Shown here piece after piece: positions 9,052 to 16,266 of a stretch of DNA of 40,278 nucleotides; the first letter of the stretch is position 1; the number at the start of each line of letters is the position of its first letter. Below the pieces are notes generated by a model that was not told where the DNA came from, did no database searches, and was given only the letters and a program-made list of their open reading frames with translations. The DNA is taken from contig WJMG01000040.1 of the NCBI GenBank assembly GCA_014728075.1, positions 1 to 40,278 of the forward strand. Direction: 5' to 3'. A program made the translations under genes and the position numbers. Origin of the DNA: Candidatus Omnitrophota bacterium. GTDB lineage: Bacteria; Omnitrophota; Gorgyraeia; Tantalellales; Tantalellaceae.

Positions 9052-9080
9052 TTGCCAAAAACGGTTGGTTTGTGTACACT
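9052..9080 (+). promoter_or_regulatory. Sigma-70-like promoter for the DUF378 gene
   Basis: TTGCCA at 9052-9057 and TACACT at 9075-9080 with a 17-nt spacer. The predicted leader is about 40 nt and ends in GGGAGG before the ATG at 9129. This also argues against the upstream in-frame start at 9072, which would lie inside the promoter. Confidence 0.6.
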
Positions 9081-9128
9081 TTACGGGAACGGAAAGCCTT
9101 TTACCCAAAATTAACCGGGAGGTTATCT

Positions 9129-9326
9129 ATGAAAGCGCTTAATGTTCTGGCACTCATACTGGTAATTGTAGGGGGACTTAACTGGGGTCTTGTGGGGATA
9201 CTGGATTTTGACCTCGTGGCCGCGCTTTTCGGCGCGATGTCCGTAATATCGAGAGTCGTCTACTCTCTCGTCGGGCTTGCCGCTCTTTATTCGATAGGTA
9301 TCCTGGCGAAAGAGCTCAAGGCGTAA
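9129..9326 (+). CDS. DUF378 family small membrane protein
   Basis: 65 aa, with start chosen at 9129 because GGGAGG lies 6 nt upstream; the longer frame from 9072 overlaps the promoter and has no ribosome site. Two membrane segments are visible: LNVLALILVIVGGLNWGLVG (residues about 4-23) and VISRVVYSLVGLAALYSIGIL (about 39-59). The G-G-x-N-W-G-L-V-G motif is the DUF378 signature. The biochemical role of the family is unknown. The gene is monocistronic, with its own promoter and a strong terminator, and converges with the UV endonuclease gene. Confidence 0.8.
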   Translation: MKALNVLALILVIVGGLNWGLVGILDFDLVAALFGAMSVISRVVYSLVGLAALYSIGILAKELKA

Positions 9327-9348
9327 ATAGAGAAAGATAATATCGTGC

Positions 9349-9390
9349 AACGGGTAGTCCCGAAAAGAAAGGGACTACCCGTTCTTTATT
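9349..9390 (+). terminator. Intrinsic terminator between convergent genes
   Basis: A perfect 13-bp stem (9349-9361 with 9371-9383) has a 9-nt loop and a T-rich tail (TTCTTTATTATTTT). The right arm overlaps the last codons and TAG stop of the minus-strand uvsE gene, so the 3' ends of both genes share this hairpin. Confidence 0.85.
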
Positions 9391-10253
9391 ATTTTAAGCG
9401 CTTTCAGAGCGCTTTTTTCCTTGTCTTTTATTTCCAGCATGACATCTATCTCAGTGCTCCCGGCCTCTTTAAGGAATTTTCTGAACTTACGGGTATCAAT
9501 GCTCCGGGTGTGGTTTCCCGCGCGCTTGCCTTTTTCCTGGGAGGAGTAATCCATCATCAGGCATCCGTCGCCTTTTTTCCAGGTCTTAGCCGCCGAGAGG
9601 ACGGCTTTTGTTAAGGGTTCGCCGTTATTCAGGCATTCGTGGTGAAAGGCGTCGAACAACACGGGAATGCCGGTCATCTTATGTACCTCAAGACAGTCTT
9701 TGAGAGAGAAAAGACGGTCGTCGTTCTCTATGACCAGCCTTTTCCGTAACGGAGCGCTCAATTTTGCGTATCTTTCGGCGAACCTGTTTATAGCCGAGGG
9801 CTTATCTCCGTAAACGCCTCCTACATGTATCTGTATCTTGGCGGAACGGGGCAGCTCCATGGTTTCAAGGACAGTCCTGTGGTATTCGAGTTCGGCTATG
9901 CTTCTTTCGACCACATCTTCGCGCGGAGAATTTATCAGAACGAACTGATCGGGATGCATCGAGATGCGCATTTTGTGTTTTTTTATGAAAGAGCCTATAT
10001 TTTTAAAGTCTTTTTTGAAATGGCCCGCCCAGTCGAAACGGCAAACCGGATGTGAGGCAAAGGGGACTATGTCGGAACTGATCCTGAAAAAGAGCAGCCC
10101 TTTTTCCAGATTGTATTCTAGTATACTCTTCAGGCAGGCCAGATTTTCCGAAACGGTGGACATTAACCGTTCCTCGCTGTAAGAGGCCAGACGGAAAGTA
10201 TGGTTGGCCGTGCAGCCGATACCGCGGTTTATGCAGGGGTAACCTATCTTCAT
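9375..10253 (-). CDS. uvsE: UV damage endonuclease UvsE/UvdE
   Basis: 292 aa when started at the ATG complementary to 10251-10253 (MKIGYPCINRGIGCTANHTFR). The frame continues 20 codons further upstream, but those cross the promoter. The fold is a metal-binding TIM barrel that nicks DNA 5' to UV photoproducts and abasic sites. Diagnostic stretches are LRFFRISS-like (LLFFRISSDIVPFASH), MRISMHPDQFVLINSP, HVGGVYGDK, RLVIENDDR, and VLFDAFHHECLNNGE, which carry the His/Asp/Glu metal ligands. Length matches the bacterial family. It has its own divergent promoter against archease, and the message looks leaderless. Confidence 0.92.
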   Translation of the reverse strand: MKIGYPCINRGIGCTANHTFRLASYSEERLMSTVSENLACLKSILEYNLEKGLLFFRISSDIVPFASHPVCRFDWAGHFKKDFKNIGSFIKKHKMRISMHPDQFVLINSPREDVVERSIAELEYHRTVLETMELPRSAKIQIHVGGVYGDKPSAINRFAERYAKLSAPLRKRLVIENDDRLFSLKDCLEVHKMTGIPVLFDAFHHECLNNGEPLTKAVLSAAKTWKKGDGCLMMDYSSQEKGKRAGNHTRSIDTRKFRKFLKEAGSTEIDVMLEIKDKEKSALKALKIIKNG

Positions 10254-10259
10254 GGATAT

Positions 10260-10265
10260 ATTATA
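10260..10265 (-). promoter_or_regulatory. Extended -10 (TGCTATAAT) for uvsE, leaderless
   Basis: On the minus strand TATAAT ends exactly 6 nt before the uvsE ATG, giving a predicted transcription start on the start codon. No -35 match is seen in the GC-rich sequence upstream; the TGC extension compensates. No ribosome binding site exists in the gap. Confidence 0.55.
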
Positions 10266-10342
10266 GCATAAGATCCCGGGCGCGCAGGGGCCGGGCGTCC
10301 GCGGAATTCTCATAATCCCTGTACGGGGTTGTTCATGAGTAC

Positions 10343-10348
10343 TATAAT
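10343..10348 (+). promoter_or_regulatory. -10 box for archease, leaderless
   Basis: TATAATAT begins at 10343 and the ATG is at 10355, 6 nt after the hexamer. Spacing is identical to the uvsE and DJ-1/PfpI promoters. The -35 is not evident. uvsE and archease are divergent, sharing about 100 bp. Confidence 0.5.
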
Positions 10349-10354
10349 ATTAAT

Positions 10355-10762
10355 ATGAAAAGATACAAACAGATAGCGCATACCGCGGACCTGGGCGCCG
10401 AGATATACGGCAGGAGCCTCGAGGAACTTTTCGCTAACGCGGCTTTCGCCATGTTCGATATGATAACCGCGGACCTGGAGAAGGTAGAGCTGCGTAAAGA
10501 GGTAGAGATAGAAGCGGAAGGTGTAGATGCGGAGGACCTTCTCGTAACCTGGCTTAACGAACTTTTGTACAGGTCTTCCTCGGATGAAATAGTGTTTTCG
10601 CGATTTGATATAAGGGAACTGGGGGATAAAGGTCTAAAAGCTGCCGTCCGCGGGGGGAGACCCGCGAAGATAAACACCGAGATAAAGGCCGCTACATATC
10701 ATGATGTTAAGATCGAGCGGGACGGTAAAGGATATAAGGTAACGGTTGTTTTTGATGTTTAG
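10355..10762 (+). CDS. Archease, RtcB-activating protein
   Basis: 135 aa. It opens with the family signature YKQIAHTADLGAEIYGRSLEELFANAAFAMFDMI and contains DLLVTWLNELLYRSSSDEIVF and the late IKAATYHDVKIERDGKGYKVTVVFDV, matching archease along its whole length. Archease is a small metal-binding cofactor that speeds guanylylation of RtcB and widens its nucleotide use. The gene is followed 190 nt later by rtcB in the same direction, the common genomic pairing. That gap contains micro-repeats rather than a clear promoter or terminator, so the two may be co-transcribed. The mRNA is predicted to be leaderless. Confidence 0.92.
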   Translation: MKRYKQIAHTADLGAEIYGRSLEELFANAAFAMFDMITADLEKVELRKEVEIEAEGVDAEDLLVTWLNELLYRSSSDEIVFSRFDIRELGDKGLKAAVRGGRPAKINTEIKAATYHDVKIERDGKGYKVTVVFDV

Positions 10763-10784
10763 CTTTTTAGGCTTTTCAGCCTTC

Positions 10785-10901
10785 TTAAGTGTCAGAGTGT
10801 CAAAGCATCAGAGTGTCAGCGTTCGGCGGACTTTAGCAGGTTAAAAGGTGAAAGGGTGAGGGGTTAAAAGAGCCGGGCTCCTGTACGCTGTACCCTGTAC
10901 A
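10785..10901. repeat. Stacked 7-8 bp micro-repeat arrays in the archease-rtcB gap
   Basis: Three different short-period arrays sit side by side. 10789-10820 is four 8-mers based on GTGTCAGA. 10839-10870 is four 8-mers based on GGTTAAAA/GGTGAAAG. 10881-10901 is three 7-mers CTGTACN. The first array begins with TTAAGTGTCARAGTGTCA, which recurs at 36319-36336 next to another gene end. No protein-coding signal is seen in the tract. Confidence 0.75.
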
Positions 10902-10952
10902 TTCATGACCCGGCCGCTTCTTTAAAGAAGACCACACTCAGCAGGAGTATTC

Positions 10953-12410
10953 ATGACCAAGGAATTTACAGGCAAATTAGAGAATATAGACGAGTTCAGA
11001 TGGAAGATCCCGCGAACTTATTCAAAAGGCATGAAGGTCCCCGGGATAATATATTCCGACGAAAGGATGCTTAAGAGCATACTCAAGGACAACGCCCCCG
11101 AACAGGTTGCCAATGCCGCCCATCTGCCCGGTATCGTAAGGGCGTCGCTGGCAATGCCGGATATACACTGGGGCTACGGACTGCCTATCGGCGGCGTGGT
11201 CGCTACGGATGTAAAGCGGGGCGGTGTCGTGACCCCGGGAGGAGTAGGGTACGACATTAACTGCGGTGTGCGGCTTATCAGGACGGAGCTGAAGGCAAGT
11301 GATGTTGAAGATGCTCTGGAAAAACTGGTCAACGCTTTGTATTCAAGCGTTCCCGCGGGGGTAGGGTCTACAGGGGGTATAAGCTCCGGGAAAAAGGAAC
11401 TGGATCAAATATTAAAGAAAGGAGCGGCGTGGGCCGTATCCCGGGGTTACGGATGGAGCTCGGACCTGGAATTCTGCGAGGAGAACGGAGCGATAGAAGG
11501 AGCGGATACGGAAGGGGTCTCGCCGAGGACTTACGAACGCGGGAAAAAACAGTCCGGTACTCTGGGATCCGGCAACCATTTCCTGGAAGTGCAGGTGGTT
11601 GACCGTGTTTACGACCGTAAGGCAGCCGAGGTTTTCGGGGTTTTCGAGGGACAGGTAGCGGTGATGGTGCATACCGGTTCCAGGGGCTTCGGGCACCAGA
11701 CCTGCAGCGATCACGCTGCCCGGATGGTGAAGGCAATGGCAAAATACGGAATATCCGTTCCTGACCGTCAGCTGGCCTGTGTTCCCGTCGAGAGCCCCGA
11801 AGGCAGGAGTTACCTTGGCGCGATGCGCTGCGCGGCTAATTACGCCTGGTGTAACAGGCAGGTGATAACCCATCTCGTGAGAGATTCTTTTGAGAAAGTT
11901 TTCGGAGAGAGCGCGGAAAGCCTCGGTATGGCGCTCGTGTACGATGTCGCCCACAATATAGCCAGGTTCGAAGAACATAATGTTGACGGAGAAGAGAAGC
12001 TTCTCTGTGTACACCGTAAGGGCGCTACCAGGGCCTTTCCCCCCGGGAAAGATGAAGTACCCGACAAATACAGCGATACGGGGCAGCCGGTCATAATCCC
12101 CGGTGACATGGGAAGATGCTCGTTTCTGCTCGCGGGAACGGAAAGCGGCGCCGGGACCTTTTATTCGACCTGTCACGGAGCGGGCCGCCTGATGTCGAGA
12201 AGCGCGGCCAGGAGATCTGCCCGCGGACGGCACATATCCGGGGAGCTGGCTGAAAAAGGGATCCTCGTTCGATATGTGGGACGCGATACGCTTCAGGAGG
12301 AAGTTTCCGAGGCGTATAAAGATGTTTCGGAGGTAGTGGATATCGTGCAAGGGGCGGGTATCTCAAAAAAGGTCGCCAGGATGAAGCCGTTGTGCGTGGT
12401 TAAGGGATGA
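10953..12410 (+). CDS. rtcB: tRNA-splicing/RNA-repair ligase RtcB
   Basis: 485 aa, full length. It joins RNA 2',3'-cyclic phosphate (or 3'-phosphate) ends to 5'-hydroxyl ends using GTP and Mn2+. Visible landmarks: YDINCGVRL with metal-ligand Cys104; GSGNHFLEVQ; HTGSRGFGHQ; YDVAHNIARFEEHNVDG; and HRKGATRAFPPG, where His354 is the expected guanylylated residue; then IPGDMGRCSFLLAGT and the C-terminal HISGELAEKGILVRY. AGGAG lies upstream of the ATG. It pairs with archease. No RtcR-type sigma-54 regulator or RtcA cyclase is in the window. A GC-rich hairpin without a T tract follows the stop (about 12419-12437). Confidence 0.95.
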   Translation: MTKEFTGKLENIDEFRWKIPRTYSKGMKVPGIIYSDERMLKSILKDNAPEQVANAAHLPGIVRASLAMPDIHWGYGLPIGGVVATDVKRGGVVTPGGVGYDINCGVRLIRTELKASDVEDALEKLVNALYSSVPAGVGSTGGISSGKKELDQILKKGAAWAVSRGYGWSSDLEFCEENGAIEGADTEGVSPRTYERGKKQSGTLGSGNHFLEVQVVDRVYDRKAAEVFGVFEGQVAVMVHTGSRGFGHQTCSDHAARMVKAMAKYGISVPDRQLACVPVESPEGRSYLGAMRCAANYAWCNRQVITHLVRDSFEKVFGESAESLGMALVYDVAHNIARFEEHNVDGEEKLLCVHRKGATRAFPPGKDEVPDKYSDTGQPVIIPGDMGRCSFLLAGTESGAGTFYSTCHGAGRLMSRSAARRSARGRHISGELAEKGILVRYVGRDTLQEEVSEAYKDVSEVVDIVQGAGISKKVARMKPLCVVKG

Positions 12411-12751
12411 TGATTTGGCGCCCGGGGAGAGGGCGCGGTCTTCCCCCTCGCCACGGGTCCCGGCCGCGCTGAAGCTTCGGCGGACAAGCCTGAGGTCCCG
12501 GCCGGCCGCGAATAAGAACATAGCCGGACGCCTGGCGTGTACCGCTTATGATAGATAAAGGAGAAGGTACGGGAAAAGTCCGTTTGCGCGGCCTCCGCGA
12601 TAATGCCTCTGCGTATGCCCCGGGAACAACAAAATTCTCAGCCCGGGGTGGAGTAACATACGGGTTTTCTGATACGGATAAAGCTTTTCGGTCGATTTTA
12701 GCGTATAATAGAACATCGGACTGAACGAAAACATTAAAAAGGATCGAATAG
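12411..12751. other. Intergenic stretch between rtcB and the DEAD-box helicase gene
   Basis: 341 nt. It holds a hairpin GCGCCC...GGGCGC just after rtcB, then GC-rich sequence with GCTGAAGCTTCGGCGGAC, a word of a kind seen as dispersed intergenic repeats in uncultivated bacteria (recollection, not checked). The helicase promoter lies at the right end. A 58-codon frame from 12548 runs through the promoter and has no support. Confidence 0.5.
12704..12709 (+). promoter_or_regulatory. -10 box for the DEAD-box helicase gene
   Basis: TATAAT at 12704-12709, 42 nt before the ATG at 12752, leaves a short leader containing AAGGA. The -35 region is poor, so this is a moderate call. Confidence 0.45.
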
Positions 12752-13969
12752 ATGAAGAAAAAAGAAGTGAGAACAGAGGTTACTTTTGACGGGCTTGGTA
12801 TCGCGCCGAAAATAGTCCAGGCACTGGACAATTTGAAATTCACCAACCCCACACCGATACAGCATAAAGCCATTCCCCTCGCGATAGACGGCAGCGATAT
12901 TGTCGGGGTCGCGCAGACGGGAACGGGAAAGACCATGGCCTTCGCTATACCCGTCGTGCAGCGCCTTGCCCGGAGCGCCGGAAAGTGCCTCGTGCTTGTG
13001 CCGACAAGGGAACTCGCGATCCAGGTGGAGGAAAGTTTCCGAAAGATAGCCCCGGGGTTCGGGCTTAACAGCGTCGTTATTATAGGCGGAGCCCCGATGC
13101 AGCCGCAGATAAAGGCCCTGAAGAAGAAACCCCGTATAATTATAGCTACTCCCGGGCGCCTCCTTGACCACATGCAGCAGAAGACGCTGCGGTTAAACGA
13201 GGTGGAGATCCTTATCCTCGACGAAGCTGACAGGATGCTGGATATGGGGTTTAAGCCGGATATAGAACGCATAATCAAGTTCATTCCCAAAAAGAGGCAG
13301 ACCATGCTTTTTTCAGCGACCATTCCGGGAGAGATCGTCTCAATAGGAGCCGCGCATATGAAACTTCCCGTACATGTGGAAGTCGCTCCGTCAGGGACGG
13401 CGGCGGAAAAGATCGTACAGGAACTCTTTATAGTGAAAAAAGAAGCCAAGAAAAAACTGCTTGGAGAACTGCTCAAACAATATCGTGGATCGGTACTCCT
13501 GTTCTCCCGGACCAAAAGAGGCGCGACGAGGATAAGGAAGATGCTGGCACAAATGGGGCATTCCGCGGCGGAAATACATTCGGACAGGACGCTCAAACAG
13601 AGAAGGGAAGCGCTGGACGGGTTCAAGAAAGGCAGGTACAGGATACTTGTCGCTACCGATATAGCGGCCAGGGGTATAGATGTGGTGGGCATAGAGACCG
13701 TTATAAATTACGATATTCCGGACGATGCCGAAAATTATGTTCACAGAATAGGAAGGACCGGGCGCGCCGGACACGAGGGCCGGGCTATTTCGTTCGCTAC
13801 TCCCGACCAGAGAAAAGATATACGCAGTATAGAGAAAATAATGAACACGGTGCTTCCGATCTCGGAACATCCGGAATTGCCGAAAGAGGAATTCGTCACC
13901 CGAACGGTTTTTTCCAGCACCCGCCGCGGAGGTAAGAGAAGGGCGGCACGAAAGCCGCGCCGCTGGTGA
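12752..13969 (+). CDS. DEAD-box ATP-dependent RNA helicase (RhlE-like)
   Basis: 405 aa. All helicase motifs are readable in order: Q motif (F...NPTPIQHKAIP), Walker A AQTGTGKT (54-61), PTREL, GG, TPGRLLDH, DEAD (157-160), SAT, LLFSRTKRGATRIRKML, ARGIDV and HRIGRTGRAGHEGRAISF. A short tail ends in RRGGKRRAARKPRRW, a basic RNA-contact tail typical of the RhlE group. It unwinds short RNA duplexes in ribosome assembly or mRNA decay. It sits between rtcB and typA, a neighbourhood of RNA and ribosome functions. After the TGA the same frame stays open for 86 more codons (see the 13970-14289 entry). Confidence 0.92.
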   Translation: MKKKEVRTEVTFDGLGIAPKIVQALDNLKFTNPTPIQHKAIPLAIDGSDIVGVAQTGTGKTMAFAIPVVQRLARSAGKCLVLVPTRELAIQVEESFRKIAPGFGLNSVVIIGGAPMQPQIKALKKKPRIIIATPGRLLDHMQQKTLRLNEVEILILDEADRMLDMGFKPDIERIIKFIPKKRQTMLFSATIPGEIVSIGAAHMKLPVHVEVAPSGTAAEKIVQELFIVKKEAKKKLLGELLKQYRGSVLLFSRTKRGATRIRKMLAQMGHSAAEIHSDRTLKQRREALDGFKKGRYRILVATDIAARGIDVVGIETVINYDIPDDAENYVHRIGRTGRAGHEGRAISFATPDQRKDIRSIEKIMNTVLPISEHPELPKEEFVTRTVFSSTRRGGKRRAARKPRRW

Positions 13970-14289
13970 GAGCGGGGCGGATATTTTCCCGGGCTCTCTC
14001 TGCCGTTTTCCGTTCAGGAAGCTTTTTCCGAGGTCGGACCGGACAAAGAACTGCGCGAAAATATCATCGAAATAATTGAGGCCGGAGCTAAAGACCTGAT
14101 TTCCCGCCTGGAAGCGCGTCCTCACCCTATTTCCGGATCTGCTGTTCCGCTCCCGAAAAAAAGCACGAAGGGCGCGTATCGCGGCGCGATAGCGGAGCGC
14201 CGGGAGTTAAATGTGCAGGCCGTGGTTTAGAGCACAAACCATGCCGGTTGTGGCGGCCGGTATAAAAAGACAATAAATAAAGGAAAGTC
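13970..14289. other. Gap between helicase and typA with a coding-like in-frame remnant
   Basis: 320 nt. The frame of the helicase continues after its TGA, without an ATG, to a TAG at 14228-14230. The first half reads like real protein (EAFSEVGPDKELRENII, then EIIEAGAKDLISRLEARPH); the second half does not. It could be a decayed gene fragment or an old C-terminal extension. AAAGGAAAG before 14290 serves typA. No clear promoter or terminator is seen. Confidence 0.35.
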
Positions 14290-16113
14290 ATGCCGAACCA
14301 GAAAAGAAGGAAAGACATAAGGAACATCGCTATAATAGCGCATGTTGACCACGGGAAGACCACCCTGGTGGACGCGCTTCTTAAATATACAGGGGCGTAT
14401 GATTTCAAAGACGGAGAAACCGCCATAATGGATTCTAACCCTCTGGAAAAAGAGCGGGGCATAACCATCCTTTCCAAGAACGCTTCGCTTGAGTATAAAG
14501 GTGTACAGGTGAACATAGTCGATACCCCGGGGCACGCCGACTTCGGAAGTGAAGTGGAAAGGATACTGAAGATGGTGGACGGGGTGCTTCTTCTGGTGGA
14601 CGCTTTCGAGGGTCCAATGCCCCAGACAAAATTCGTCTTGAAAAAATCGCTGGAACTTCATCTTAAACCCATACTTGTAATTAATAAACTGGACCGCCCC
14701 AACGCGCGGCCGGACAAAGTAGCGGATATGACCTTTGACCTTTTCTGCGACCTGAACGCTACGGAAGAACAGCTCGATTTTCCCATAGTCTACGCGTCGG
14801 CGAAGGACGGATACGCGGTGCTTGACCTGGAGGACCCCAGGGAGTCCGTAAGGCCTTTACTGGAAACTATCCTTCACAGGGTGCTGCCGCCGGTCGCTGA
14901 CCCTGAGATGCCCCTGCAAATGCTCATCACCATGCTGGACCACGATCCGTATGTCGGGTTGATAGCTATAGGACGCATACTCCACGGAGAGGTATCGGTC
15001 GGGGACCCTATAGCGGTTATCAAGCACGACGGTTCGGTGAAAAAGGAAAAAGTCACGAAAATACTCAAATACAAAGGTCTTTCGAGGGTCGAGAGCGCAA
15101 AAGCCGTCGCAGGAGACATAGTTTCAATATCCGGGGTAGGCAGCGCCCAGGTAGGCGAGACCCTGGCCGATGTTAACGAACCGAAGGCCCTTCCCGCACT
15201 TAAAATAGATGAGCCTACTATATCAATGAATTTCTCGCATAACACCAGCCCCCTTGCCGGTAAAGACGGAGGAAGGTTTTTGACCTCCAGGCACATCAGG
15301 GAAAGGCTTGCCCATGAAGCCAGGATAAATGTCGGGATAAAAGTGGAAGAGGTTGACGGGGGCGAACGGTTCAAGGTCTCGGGCAGGGGAGAACTGCATC
15401 TGTCGATATTGATCGAGACCATGCGCCGGGAAGGATACGAGCTGGAGGTGTCCCGGCCTACGGTAATATTAAAAAAGGCCGGAACCGATATTCTCGAGCC
15501 CGTGGAAGAGGTAGTGATCGAAGTGGACGCCGAGTACCAGGGGACCGTCATGCAGGCCCTGGGCGAGCGCAGGGCCGAAATGAAGTCCCTCGAGACAACC
15601 TCTTCCGGCACCGTGAGGATGGAGCTTATTATCGCTTCGAGAGCGCTTATCGGGTTCAGGAGCGATTTTCTGGTGATGACCCGCGGCAGCGGCATCATGT
15701 ACCAGAATTTCCTGGAGTACCAGACCTATAAAGGGGACATGCCCTCGCGTCAGAGGGGGGTTCTGATCTCACAATCCGGAGGACAGGCCGTGGCCTATGC
15801 CCTTTTTAATCTTCAGGCCCGGGGGGAGATATTCGTAAGCCCGGGAGACGATATATACGAAGGCATGGTGCTCGGGGTAAACAATAAAGGCGTGGACCTG
15901 GTGGTGAACGCTTTAAAAGGGAAAAAACTCACTAATATGCGTTCTTCGGGGGCGGATGAGGCCATACAGCTGATAACTCCCCGGGAAAAGACGCTTGAGT
16001 TCGCTCTTGAGTTCATCGAGGACGATGAACTTGTTGAGGTGACCCCCAAGAATATCCGTATCAGGAAATTTCACCTTAATGAGAACAAGCGCAAAATAGA
16101 GAGCAAGAAATAA
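14290..16113 (+). CDS. typA: Ribosome-associated GTPase TypA/BipA
   Basis: 607 aa, the normal family length. G motifs: AHVDHGKTT (residues 16-24), the switch I segment ERGITILSKN, DTPGHADFG, NKLDRP (the expected NKxD), and SA in VYASAKDGYA. EF-G-like domains II, III and V follow (for example ISMNFSHNTSPLAGKDGGRFLTS and RGELHLSILIETMRREGYEL) and then the TypA-specific C-terminal domain with MTRGSGIMYQNFLEYQTYKGDMP. TypA binds the ribosome near the factor site and supports 50S assembly and stress or low-temperature growth. The ribosome site is AAGGAAA. It is followed by a separate promoter for serS. Confidence 0.96.
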   Translation: MPNQKRRKDIRNIAIIAHVDHGKTTLVDALLKYTGAYDFKDGETAIMDSNPLEKERGITILSKNASLEYKGVQVNIVDTPGHADFGSEVERILKMVDGVLLLVDAFEGPMPQTKFVLKKSLELHLKPILVINKLDRPNARPDKVADMTFDLFCDLNATEEQLDFPIVYASAKDGYAVLDLEDPRESVRPLLETILHRVLPPVADPEMPLQMLITMLDHDPYVGLIAIGRILHGEVSVGDPIAVIKHDGSVKKEKVTKILKYKGLSRVESAKAVAGDIVSISGVGSAQVGETLADVNEPKALPALKIDEPTISMNFSHNTSPLAGKDGGRFLTSRHIRERLAHEARINVGIKVEEVDGGERFKVSGRGELHLSILIETMRREGYELEVSRPTVILKKAGTDILEPVEEVVIEVDAEYQGTVMQALGERRAEMKSLETTSSGTVRMELIIASRALIGFRSDFLVMTRGSGIMYQNFLEYQTYKGDMPSRQRGVLISQSGGQAVAYALFNLQARGEIFVSPGDDIYEGMVLGVNNKGVDLVVNALKGKKLTNMRSSGADEAIQLITPREKTLEFALEFIEDDELVEVTPKNIRIRKFHLNENKRKIESKK

Positions 16114-16196
16114 GATATTTTATCCTCGATCCTTGTTCTACACCTCATGTATTCCTTTACCTTGAAGGTTTCGTGCTTTCCGCCGCATGCCCCGAT

Positions 16197-16225
16197 TTGC
16201 ATATTAAGGGATGACCATATATAAT
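16197..16225 (+). promoter_or_regulatory. Sigma-70-like promoter for serS
   Basis: TTGCAT at 16197-16202 and TATAAT at 16220-16225 with a 17-nt spacer, followed by a roughly 35-nt AT-rich leader and AGAGG before the ATG at 16267. No T-box-like leader fits in this short space. Confidence 0.65.
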
Positions 16226-16266
16226 TATTGGTACAAATAAAAATGATAATAATAAAGAGGTAATTT

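Noticed and set aside
10789-10901. Micro-repeats considered as a CRISPR array
   Set aside because: Periods of 7-8 bp with no spacers and no cas genes.
12548-12724. A 58-codon frame before the helicase
   Set aside because: It runs through the helicase promoter, has no ribosome site suited to its ATG and no protein-like pattern.
12400-13692. A 430-codon minus-strand frame
   Set aside because: It is opposite the DEAD-box helicase and the intergenic region; serine/arginine-rich with no recognisable domain.
13967-13969. UGA as selenocysteine in the helicase
   Set aside because: The helicase has a normal RhlE-like basic end before the stop, no family precedent exists, and the following sequence does not give a recognisable domain.
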